DNA of 64,000 nt, from the NCBI RefSeq assembly GCF_000377405.1, contig NZ_KB905024.1, positions 1 to 64,000 on the forward strand, read 5' to 3'. The notes beneath the pieces are model-generated. The model saw nothing but the letters and a program-made list of their open reading frames with translations. It ran no database searches and was not told the origin of the DNA. The stretch is from Thioalkalivibrio sp. ALE31 (GTDB lineage: Bacteria; Pseudomonadota; Gammaproteobacteria; Ectothiorhodospirales; Ectothiorhodospiraceae). Each line of letters starts with the position of its first letter. Within the stretch, counting starts at the first letter, position 1. Positions 57,158 through 64,000 of this stretch are shown here, piece after piece. Made by a program: the position numbers and the translations under genes.

Positions 57158-58177
57158 TTAGCGGCTCTTTCGCGCCCTACGGGCGCCCCCCCGGTTCGTC
57201 AGGAGATCCGCAGTCAGCCGAAGGACATTCGGCCCCACCAGCAGCGCACCTACAGGATCATTACGAAACGTCTTCGCCACCACCGACCAGTCCAGCGGCT
57301 TGCGATGCCGAACTTGATGCAACACACCGGCTAGGAAACCTCGCCGCGACTTGCCAAGCTGACCGCGCACAAACGCTCTTTGCCTGGCATTAAGCGGAAT
57401 CTCGTCCAGAATCATGTGCGCCAACGTGACGTAATTGGCCATCAACCCAAGGTAGCCCTCGGTGTTCCAGCCAGACTTGTCGAAGATGTTTACCCCTTCG
57501 CCCTCTTCCGCGTACACCCTCGGCGAGAAGGCAACGTGAGGCCTGTTTTGACCTAGTCGCAGCTTGAACAGGCGATCTTCGCCCTGGATCAGGTTTTCTG
57601 GGAAACGTACGTCCGGAAATCGATCCACACGATAGGCCATTGTATTCGGACCAATGACATTACTGCGCCGGACCACAAGATCGAAAAAATCCCCGACGAA
57701 CTCATAGAGATCGTATTCCGACTGTATCTGTCGGTGTTGGCCGAGCTGTATGTTTTCGGCATCCGATCGCCCCCAATGGAACCGGGTACCCGGAACCCTT
57801 CCCCTCTGACTATCGCCAATAAAGAGGTCGTAGCCCTGTTCCAGTGCGCGGACCGCATCCTGCAGAAACGACCCCGTCCACTGATCATCCGAGTCTAGAA
57901 AGGTCACAAAGGGCGTATCTCCCACGTGGTCCAGCCCAGTATTGCGCGCTGCAGCGGGCCCGGCATTTTCCTGCGGGATAATGCGGACCGTATAGCCATC
58001 CTGCAGATCGCCGATCTCCTCCGTTGCAGGAAGCGGTGACCCATCATCCACCACCAAGATTCGCACGGAAACCCGACCCCGTGTATCCAGAACCGACTGC
58101 ACACACTGCCGCAGCAGCCCGGGCTCCCGCTGGAAGTACGGTACAATGATTGCAATTTCTGATTCGTGGACTGACAC
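57158..58177 (-). CDS. family 2 glycosyltransferase
   Basis: This 339-residue GT2 protein has the N-terminal strand IAIIVPYFQREPGLLRQCVQSVL, the acidic VVDDGSP (43-47) and the DxD motif FLDSDDQW (Asp95-Asp97). It probably adds one sugar of the repeat unit on the cytoplasmic side. It converges on the 624-residue protein gene with only 9 nt between stops and is divergent from the pyruvyltransferase-like gene. Confidence 0.88.
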   Translation of the reverse strand: MSVHESEIAIIVPYFQREPGLLRQCVQSVLDTRGRVSVRILVVDDGSPLPATEEIGDLQDGYTVRIIPQENAGPAAARNTGLDHVGDTPFVTFLDSDDQWTGSFLQDAVRALEQGYDLFIGDSQRGRVPGTRFHWGRSDAENIQLGQHRQIQSEYDLYEFVGDFFDLVVRRSNVIGPNTMAYRVDRFPDVRFPENLIQGEDRLFKLRLGQNRPHVAFSPRVYAEEGEGVNIFDKSGWNTEGYLGLMANYVTLAHMILDEIPLNARQRAFVRGQLGKSRRGFLAGVLHQVRHRKPLDWSVVAKTFRNDPVGALLVGPNVLRLTADLLTNRGGARRARKSR

Positions 58178-58284
58178 GCTTTATCCCCCGGAGCGGGCGC
58201 GCCCATGTGCCGGACGGCGGCCCTGCTGCGCAGTCCCGCGGACAACATGGCAAGGCGTCCAAAAGCATTCTGCTGGAGAGCTCA

Positions 58285-59118
58285 ATGTATCTCTACCGCT
58301 ACCGCAAGCGGCCAAACTTCGGCGACGAGCTGAATGACTATCTCTGGCCCCGGTTTATCCAGGCACCAATGGAAATTGAGCCCGGTTCCGACGATGTCCT
58401 GGTCGGGATCGGCACGCTACTAAACGAACGCCTACCGGCTCTCGGCAGATTGCACATCCTTGGTACGGGCTATGGCTATGGCCGTTTGCCAACGCCGGAT
58501 GCGATGCGCCGCGCAAAGGTCCACTTTGTACGCGGTCCGCTGACCGCCAAAGCGCTGGGTATCAACCCCGCTCTGGCCATATCGGACCCCGGCATCCTAC
58601 TGCACCGCACCGAAGACATCGACCGCAAGAAAGATATCGACTGCGCTTTCATGCCGCATCACAGTATGCACTCCGACCGTATGACATCGCTATGCGAAAA
58701 GGCCGGAGTGCATTTCGTCGATCCTGAGGCCCCCTGCGAGACCGTTATCGACCAGATTGGCCGGTCGCGCAGACTGATCTGCTCTGCCATGCATGGCGCC
58801 ATCACGGCGGAGGCCCTGCGTGTGCCCTGGATGCCCGTCATCACAAATCACGAGATCCTCGAGAACAAGTGGCATGACTGGGCTATGAGCATGCAAACTG
58901 ACATCCATTTCCGGAAGTTACCGACGATCTGGGGGCACACCCAACCTTCGCTGCGCGGTCGGTTAGCTTCAAGACTCAAGGCGTCAGCCTTCTCGCGAAT
59001 GCTCGCCAGAATGGCAACAAGCGCTCATTTTCAACTCGGTCCGGACGCAATTCTTGAGGAGCGTCTCCGCCATATCGAAGAAAAACTTGAAGCTTTCAAC
59101 TCACACTATTCAGACTAG
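58285..59118 (+). CDS. polysaccharide pyruvyl transferase-like protein (ExoV type)
   Basis: This 277-residue protein begins MYLYRYRKRPNFGDELNDYLWPRF, the start typical of ExoV-like pyruvyl transferases. Other segments are GIGTLLNERLP, FVRGPLTAKALG, ISDPGILL and RRLICSAMHGAITAEALRVPW. It would transfer a pyruvyl ketal from PEP to a sugar of the exopolysaccharide. The start is set by GGAGAG at 58275-58280; longer in-frame versions upstream are not conserved. The C-terminal 20 residues form a short coiled coil. Confidence 0.82.
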   Translation: MYLYRYRKRPNFGDELNDYLWPRFIQAPMEIEPGSDDVLVGIGTLLNERLPALGRLHILGTGYGYGRLPTPDAMRRAKVHFVRGPLTAKALGINPALAISDPGILLHRTEDIDRKKDIDCAFMPHHSMHSDRMTSLCEKAGVHFVDPEAPCETVIDQIGRSRRLICSAMHGAITAEALRVPWMPVITNHEILENKWHDWAMSMQTDIHFRKLPTIWGHTQPSLRGRLASRLKASAFSRMLARMATSAHFQLGPDAILEERLRHIEEKLEAFNSHYSD

Positions 59119-59173
59119 ACTGCGCCAACCACAACTCGGAAGGGAAAACGATCAGGGGGTGACGAACCTCTCC

Positions 59174-60718
59174 TCAAAGCCCCTGGACCTCTCCCACAGC
59201 CTGCTCCAGCACCAAGCCTCTTAACAGCGGGTGTAAATACCAAAGCTTGCCCGGGTGCCTGACCACCGCCGACCGCGCCAACAACGCCGAAAAGCGCGTT
59301 GTCCTTACCAGACTCGACCGCATAAACCCGGGGTTCCTAGCCAGATACACTAACGTCTCGCGTGCCGCCTTGCGGTAATACCGATCCAACTCGCGCCGTC
59401 CCGGCGCAGTCGTGCTTCGACCTTCATAGGGTACTTCCGCATAGTCCGGGTAGCTGCGACGAATCGTCTCGTCATGCAGGCCTTGGCTAGCGTAGGCTGG
59501 CTCCAGACTCATCAGGAAGTCGAACAGATCATGGTCGAGATAAGGGCAGAAGACCGTCGCCACGTCACGCAAGATGCCGAAAGGGACTAGCCCGATGTTG
59601 CGCCGGGTGCGATTCCAAAACACGAAAGATAAAAACGGGTTCGATGTGGTGCGATGCTTTTCCAATTCTCTTGCTAACCGATCAACCGCCAATGATCGGG
59701 AAATACGTTTCGTGAACTCGGATGGCAAACATGCATGAATAAAATCCTCATTACCCGATTCACCCAGAAGCTCATTAGCGAGTTGGGACGTCTGGCCGGA
59801 GAGGAGCAATTCTTGTTTCGCTTGACTCTGCGCATGAGCTGCCGACAGCACATCACCCGCAATTCCGTCGTATATACATTGCGTTCCGCGAGACTCAAAG
59901 TAGCCTGCAAGCGCATTCAACCAAGTGTGCCCGCTCGCGCAGAACTCGGTAAGCTCAATATCCTGAAGCGTGGCCTCAAAATAGGACGACGGATACTCAA
60001 CTTCGTCGTGCTGTTGACCAGCGGCTTGCGCAAGCTGCCGTGCGATCATTCGATCCTCACCAGCGATCGGAGGATAGCCTTGTACCGTGACAGTTCGACG
60101 AGGCGAGCGCCCTTGATCCAGCAGCTCAAGAAAGATATGCCTTGAGTCCCGCCCCCCACTCAGCGCGAGGTCAAACCCTTCAGCTGGGGGGGGTCTGCGA
60201 CTGATTGCCTGCGCGAACAGGTGTGCGTATTGGTCGACTGCCTCGTCAAAATCTCTCACTTTCACAGGGGCGCCGGATGCTCCAAAACAACGGGATTCCA
60301 AGGAACTCTTCGCATCCGACCAGACAAGCCGAACGCCCGGGGGCAGCACTTGTACGTGTTCGAAGGGTGTGTCGTTCCCCAGGAAGATCCCCATCCGTTG
60401 AAATACCGCCAATGCCGCGAAATCGAGTGTCTTCGGGAAGGAGCCATCCAGCACATGCCGGATTGATGGAGAAATCCGTATCTCGCCCCCCCACATGCTG
60501 TAGAACAGCGGGTACATGCCGTACCGATCGTTTTCCACGACCAACGTTTTTCCGTCCCACTCCCAGCGGCCGAAGATCCCATCCAATTCTCGCCCGTGAC
60601 CGAGATCGACTTCATGCCCTAGCCGAACCCGTTCAGTCCCCTCGACGCGAACGCCCGAAGGCGTCCTCCGGGCAGCAAAAAATGGCAACGGGCTAGGTGC
60701 TTTAGGTAGATATTGCAA
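59174..60718 (-). CDS. asparagine-synthase-like protein without glutaminase Cys
   Basis: This 514-residue protein combines an N-terminal nucleophile-like domain (to about 150; DGIFGRWEWDG and ENDRYGMYPLFY) with an Asn-synthase/beta-lactam-synthetase ATP domain carrying the PP-loop LSGGRDSR (186-193). The N-terminus starts MQYL and lacks the catalytic Cys2 of glutamine-hydrolysing AsnB, so it cannot use glutamine in the usual way. Such proteins form amides from free ammonia or an amine and are frequent in exosortase/exopolysaccharide loci. The substrate is unknown. Confidence 0.8.
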   Translation of the reverse strand: MQYLPKAPSPLPFFAARRTPSGVRVEGTERVRLGHEVDLGHGRELDGIFGRWEWDGKTLVVENDRYGMYPLFYSMWGGEIRISPSIRHVLDGSFPKTLDFAALAVFQRMGIFLGNDTPFEHVQVLPPGVRLVWSDAKSSLESRCFGASGAPVKVRDFDEAVDQYAHLFAQAISRRPPPAEGFDLALSGGRDSRHIFLELLDQGRSPRRTVTVQGYPPIAGEDRMIARQLAQAAGQQHDEVEYPSSYFEATLQDIELTEFCASGHTWLNALAGYFESRGTQCIYDGIAGDVLSAAHAQSQAKQELLLSGQTSQLANELLGESGNEDFIHACLPSEFTKRISRSLAVDRLARELEKHRTTSNPFLSFVFWNRTRRNIGLVPFGILRDVATVFCPYLDHDLFDFLMSLEPAYASQGLHDETIRRSYPDYAEVPYEGRSTTAPGRRELDRYYRKAARETLVYLARNPGFMRSSLVRTTRFSALLARSAVVRHPGKLWYLHPLLRGLVLEQAVGEVQGL

Positions 60719-60740
60719 CCGGCGCTCCTGAGTCTATCTG

Positions 60741-61736
60741 CTAGACAAGTCTACTTTTGAGGCCTTTGGACCAACGCCACAACCGGTTGCGCAGCAGGAC
60801 GCCCCCATCGACAGCTGTCCCAACAGCCACTGGGATCTTCCGTGCGACCTTCGGGCCTGCGGACCACCTTTCGAAGGACTCCCTTATCTCGCCGGATAAA
60901 AGCTTTACCCACCGATCCCGCGTATTCTCTCGGCTACCGACCCTGGTCAGACGGCGGCGGCCCTCAGCGATAGCATCCTTTCCTACCCTTGGTTGGTGAG
61001 ACAGAACCGCCAGCAGGCTCTCCAACTCTCCCACATCCGAGGCAACGAAGTGGTCCTGTCCGGCCACACCTATTTGCTGGTAGGCGGAATCCGCACCGCC
61101 AATAAAGACACAACCGGCGAGCCAGGCATTAATGAGTTTTGTTGGCGGTTTGTTGTCGTAGGCCTTGTTGCCGAAGCTTCTGATACCAACGGCTACATCT
61201 ACATCTCTATAATCGTTCCATTCGGATGGGGCGCGAATCGAAAACTTCATGCCATGCCGGCGACAGACTTCCCGCCACCACCGCTGGTCCCCCTCCAAAT
61301 TCCGAGCCAATCCAAAAAACACGACGTTGGAAAAATGCTTTCGTTCCGGGTCGCGTCTCAGCAAACCAGGCTGAGGCCAGTGCGGCACCCAAAACGCCCG
61401 CCTTCCCGCCTGTCTCTGATTCTGAACGACGAAACGGTTGGACCAGCGTGCCCTCAGTTGGTCCGCATCCACACTGACTCGGAAGCAGTCAGCGGAACGC
61501 GGCAATGAGCGGAGATCGGCGGCAAGCCCCACGTTTATCGAATCCGGGCGAAGCGTGCCGCCAATGGTCACTTCCAGGCCGGCGTCTCGCATCAACAATG
61601 CCGTCTGTGCAATCCACGCCCAGCCGCTGTTGGTGAAGCGCTCATACTCGGCATCGATCAATCGACCCGCATCGTTGCCAGATGCCGCGTAAAAAAACTC
61701 CGAAATCTCCTCTCCGGCTATAAAGTGATAGCGCAT
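60741..61736 (-). CDS. glycosyltransferase-like protein (GT-B type, tentative)
   Basis: This 331-residue protein has features of a GT-B fold: a middle Rossmann-like segment HFSNVVFFGLARNLEGDQRWWREVCRR and the C-terminal donor-side motif KAYDNKPPTKLINAWLAGCVFIGGADSAY. It lacks a clear family signature at the N-terminus. By position it would add a sugar to the exopolysaccharide. It lies 22 nt upstream of the asparagine-synthase-like gene on the same strand. Confidence 0.6.
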   Translation of the reverse strand: MRYHFIAGEEISEFFYAASGNDAGRLIDAEYERFTNSGWAWIAQTALLMRDAGLEVTIGGTLRPDSINVGLAADLRSLPRSADCFRVSVDADQLRARWSNRFVVQNQRQAGRRAFWVPHWPQPGLLRRDPERKHFSNVVFFGLARNLEGDQRWWREVCRRHGMKFSIRAPSEWNDYRDVDVAVGIRSFGNKAYDNKPPTKLINAWLAGCVFIGGADSAYQQIGVAGQDHFVASDVGELESLLAVLSHQPRVGKDAIAEGRRRLTRVGSRENTRDRWVKLLSGEIRESFERWSAGPKVARKIPVAVGTAVDGGVLLRNRLWRWSKGLKSRLV

Positions 61737-61838
61737 CTTGTGTTCCTAGACGTCTGGCTCGTTTGGGCGATATCAAGACTGCGCGAACACGCGCAGATTA
61801 CAGAGAACCGGCCGACCCAAAGGCCATAAACGTCGCCC

Positions 61839-62774
61839 TTAAGCGCGCGGCTGCCGAAAGTCTTTAAGGAAATCTGTGACATCGAGACCCCTGCATACCT
61901 CCTGCAGGTCATAATTGAAGGACAAATCCTTACTGAGGTCCCGTCGAACATCATTGGGTGACTGCGCCACATAACGTGGATTTCCAATGCGCGTGCAGTG
62001 CCCCTCATCTAATGGCTTTGCTTTTATCGGCACCACATCGCCCCTATGGCGCTCGTGCCATATGAGAATACCCACACCGTGATCCATCATGTAACGCGCG
62101 CGCGCGGCGCGTTCTTCCTCCGATGGGCAGTTGGGGTGATGTGCCGGACGGCGCCACCAGCCACACCCCTTCTGGTATTGGTCATAACTGGCCTGGCGTG
62201 TCGTACACCCGAGGAGCTCCCAATACCGGCCCCGAAAACCGGCCCAACGCCGATACCATCGTGTCCTGAGATCCACAGCCGCAGTCTGGCCGGGCTTTAA
62301 CTGGTCGAAGCGGGTTGCCATCTTGGTCAGCAACGGCATTCGGACAATCAGATCCGAATGCCAGAAAGCGAGGCGATCATCTACGAACAGAAATGCCAGC
62401 TCCAACGGGAACATCATCGACATCGAGGGCAATTGCAGCTTCTCGTTGAAGTCAATCAAGACGCCGCCCTTGATCACCGGTGGGGGCCCGACCCGGGGGT
62501 CGAAGCCGACCACTGGAGTCCAGCCCAGGTGCGCGGCCATCCGTTGTTGAACAAGACACCAGTCAGCATCCACGTTCCAACACAGCCACGGCCGTTCAAC
62601 TCCCCGCAAAGCAGGCGACCATCGCTCCTCCGCATCGACCAGGGCAACGTGGAGTTCCTCCCTCGTAAGAGCCGCCCAGCTGCCTCTTCCTGCAGCCAAA
62701 CGTCGCTGAGTGTCGTCTTTGAACAGGCTCTTGGCGAGACCAGTGGCCGGTTCTGCATTCATGTAACGATCCAT
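61839..62774 (-). CDS. unrecognised 311-residue protein of the exopolysaccharide locus
   Basis: I do not recognise this family. The protein is soluble, rich in Trp and Arg, and has an acidic segment ELAFLFVDDRLAFWHSDLIVRM (about 120-141). A CGWWRRPAHHPNCPSEEE stretch has two Cys and two adjacent His that could bind metal. A second possible start is Met5. It lies between the GT-B-like gene and the ABC exporter on the same strand, so a role in glycan synthesis is likely but unproven. Confidence 0.6.
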   Translation of the reverse strand: MDRYMNAEPATGLAKSLFKDDTQRRLAAGRGSWAALTREELHVALVDAEERWSPALRGVERPWLCWNVDADWCLVQQRMAAHLGWTPVVGFDPRVGPPPVIKGGVLIDFNEKLQLPSMSMMFPLELAFLFVDDRLAFWHSDLIVRMPLLTKMATRFDQLKPGQTAAVDLRTRWYRRWAGFRGRYWELLGCTTRQASYDQYQKGCGWWRRPAHHPNCPSEEERAARARYMMDHGVGILIWHERHRGDVVPIKAKPLDEGHCTRIGNPRYVAQSPNDVRRDLSKDLSFNYDLQEVCRGLDVTDFLKDFRQPRA

Positions 62775-62852
62775 GGTTTAACGGTACAGCCAAGGCGACT
62801 CTCGGCGGCTGAGCGATACACAACGCTCGCCTGAAAGCCCTGAAAGTCCTTC

Positions 62853-64000
62853 TCAGGCGGCACCGGCAGCCAGTCTTTGGAACGACGCGCTCCTGCCTGA
62901 AAGATCTTCCCAGACCCCCTCGTCCATAAGATGTCCTTGCTCGAAGACGAAAATTCGAGAACAGGGGCGCACAGTGCTCAGGCGATGCGCGATGAGTACG
63001 ACCGTCTTTTGGCCGGACAGGTTGTGGAGAGCGTCCATAACGGCACGTTCAGTGGCGTTGTCCAGCGCACTGGTGGCTTCGTCGAAGAAGAGCACATCGG
63101 GATCGCGATAGAGCGCTCGGGCGATGCCGATTCGCTGGCGCTGGCCGCCAGAGAGACGGGTGCCGCGCTCCCCGATTATGGTGGCATAGCCACGCGGCAG
63201 TTCAGTCGTCACGAAGTTGTGCAAATTAGCGAGGCGAGCGGCCCTCTCTACAGCGGCCTGGTCGATCCTGTCCTCGGGTACTCCCAGGGCGATGTTCGCG
63301 GCGACACTCTGATCCGCCAGAAAAATATGCTGCGGTACATAGCCCAGTGCCGCCTGCCAGTTGCGAGCGTTATTACGTGTCAGTGGCTCACCGTCGATGA
63401 GGATTTGTCCTTCGTCAGGCTCCAGAAGGCCCAAAAGGAGATCAACCAGAGTGCTCTTACCCGCCCCGGAGGAACCCACAAATCCCACGGTGGTTCGTGC
63501 GGGGATCTCCAGCGAAACATCCTTGAGGGCCGGTTGTTCATGACCTGGGTAGTGATAGGAAAGGCCCTTCACCTCGATGGACATGGACGGTGCGAGGGGC
63601 TTCGGCTGGTCATGGCGCTCGATCATGGGTGTGCTGTCGGGGCGACTCCCCAGATCCTTCAGAATGTTGTCCACCGCCGCGGTATTGAAGCGAAGCGAAG
63701 CGATCTGCTGGAAGATTTTCTGGAATGCGGGGATGAGCTGCCGCCCAGCGAGCGCATAGAGGCCGATCAACGGCAAAGCCTGGGCAAGTCCTCCGTCACC
63801 TGCCATTAGGAAAAGGACGAGAAGAAGCACCCCGCCAAAGGCAATGGCCTCGATCGCATACTGAGGAAGGTTTTGCAGCAGCATTGCGTTCGCCTGGTGA
63901 CTGGCAAAGCGCTTGGATGGGTGGCGATAGCGCTCCAGATAGTCGCGCTCCCGCCCCAGCAGGCGGATTTCCTTTGCACCTGCGAAGGCTTCCGCTGCAG
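62853..64000 (-). CDS. ABC exporter with fused ATPase (PglK/MsbA-like), 5' end outside the window
   Basis: The window holds the C-terminal 382 residues; the frame is open through the right edge. It begins within the membrane domain (AFAGAKEIRLLGRERDYLERY). An ATPase domain follows with Walker A GSSGAGKSTLVDLL, Q-loop YVPQHIFLADQS, signature LSGGQRQRIGIARAL and Walker B DVLFFDEATSALD. The coupling-helix sequence and context fit a lipid-linked oligosaccharide flippase of the PglK group rather than a drug exporter. It would move glycan intermediates across the inner membrane. Confidence 0.87.
   Translation of the reverse strand, partial: AAEAFAGAKEIRLLGRERDYLERYRHPSKRFASHQANAMLLQNLPQYAIEAIAFGGVLLLVLFLMAGDGGLAQALPLIGLYALAGRQLIPAFQKIFQQIASLRFNTAAVDNILKDLGSRPDSTPMIERHDQPKPLAPSMSIEVKGLSYHYPGHEQPALKDVSLEIPARTTVGFVGSSGAGKSTLVDLLLGLLEPDEGQILIDGEPLTRNNARNWQAALGYVPQHIFLADQSVAANIALGVPEDRIDQAAVERAARLANLHNFVTTELPRGYATIIGERGTRLSGGQRQRIGIARALYRDPDVLFFDEATSALDNATERAVMDALHNLSGQKTVVLIAHRLSTVRPCSRIFVFEQGHLMDEGVWEDLSGRSASFQRLAAGAA

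Overview
The window is high-GC DNA from a free-living, motile Gram-negative bacterium. Gene content (TmcA, Uup, LspA/FkpB/IspH downstream of IleS, an F7/Che2-like chemosensory cluster, and an exosortase A/PEP-CTERM exopolysaccharide locus) fits a gammaproteobacterium of the Ectothiorhodospiraceae (Thioalkalivibrio-like) type. That placement is inferred from memory of gene content, not from a search. No rRNA, tRNA, CRISPR array, insertion sequence or replication origin was seen.

Layout. 1-6.6 kb: a hairpin-rich intergenic segment, uup, a transmembrane chemoreceptor and, convergently, tmcA. 6.8-21.3 kb: one long plus-strand signalling operon, STAS-cheY-cheA-cheW-parA-soluble receptor-cheR-cheD-cheB-membrane receptor-like protein, then STAS / REC-PP2C-HATPase / GGDEF-EAL genes resembling the HsbA-HsbR-HsbD output module of Pseudomonas. 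The soluble receptor next to a ParA-like ATPase suggests active segregation of a cytoplasmic signalling array. Its C-terminus carries a CheR-tether pentapeptide, CheD and the second receptor share a C-terminal hexapeptide, and the EAL gene is broken by a -1 frameshift near its 3' end.

21.3-34.1 kb: housekeeping genes (SDR oxidoreductase, cold-shock protein, murJ, ribF-ileS-lspA-fkpB-ispH, purU, a trypsin-like protease, a MaoC-like protein). Four copies of a large palindromic repeat sit between them.

34.1-43.9 kb: a hairpin array bounded by 31-nt inverted repeats; an HPr-rel-A operon (Cys-rich exported protein, PqqD-like protein, HprK-related kinase, nucleotidyltransferase) behind a near-consensus sigma-54 promoter; a methyltransferase; a GAF protein; a VanZ/O-antigen-ligase fusion; and a PEP-CTERM protein with its own sigma-54-type promoter. 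The HPr-rel-A operon and PEP-CTERM gene may therefore be co-regulated. This pairing is the best candidate here for an undescribed system.

44-64 kb: the exopolysaccharide locus. It holds a UDP-sugar dehydrogenase, a beta-helix protein, wecB and a polysaccharide deacetylase. A truncated second deacetylase lies beside an AT-richer patch with a hexanucleotide repeat and a glycosyltransferase. The exosortase A-associated PLP decarboxylase, acyl-CoA ligase and O-ligase follow, then glycosyltransferases, a pyruvyltransferase-like protein, an asparagine-synthase-like protein, two poorly recognised proteins and a polysaccharide-type ABC exporter cut by the window edge. The exosortase itself is not in the window.
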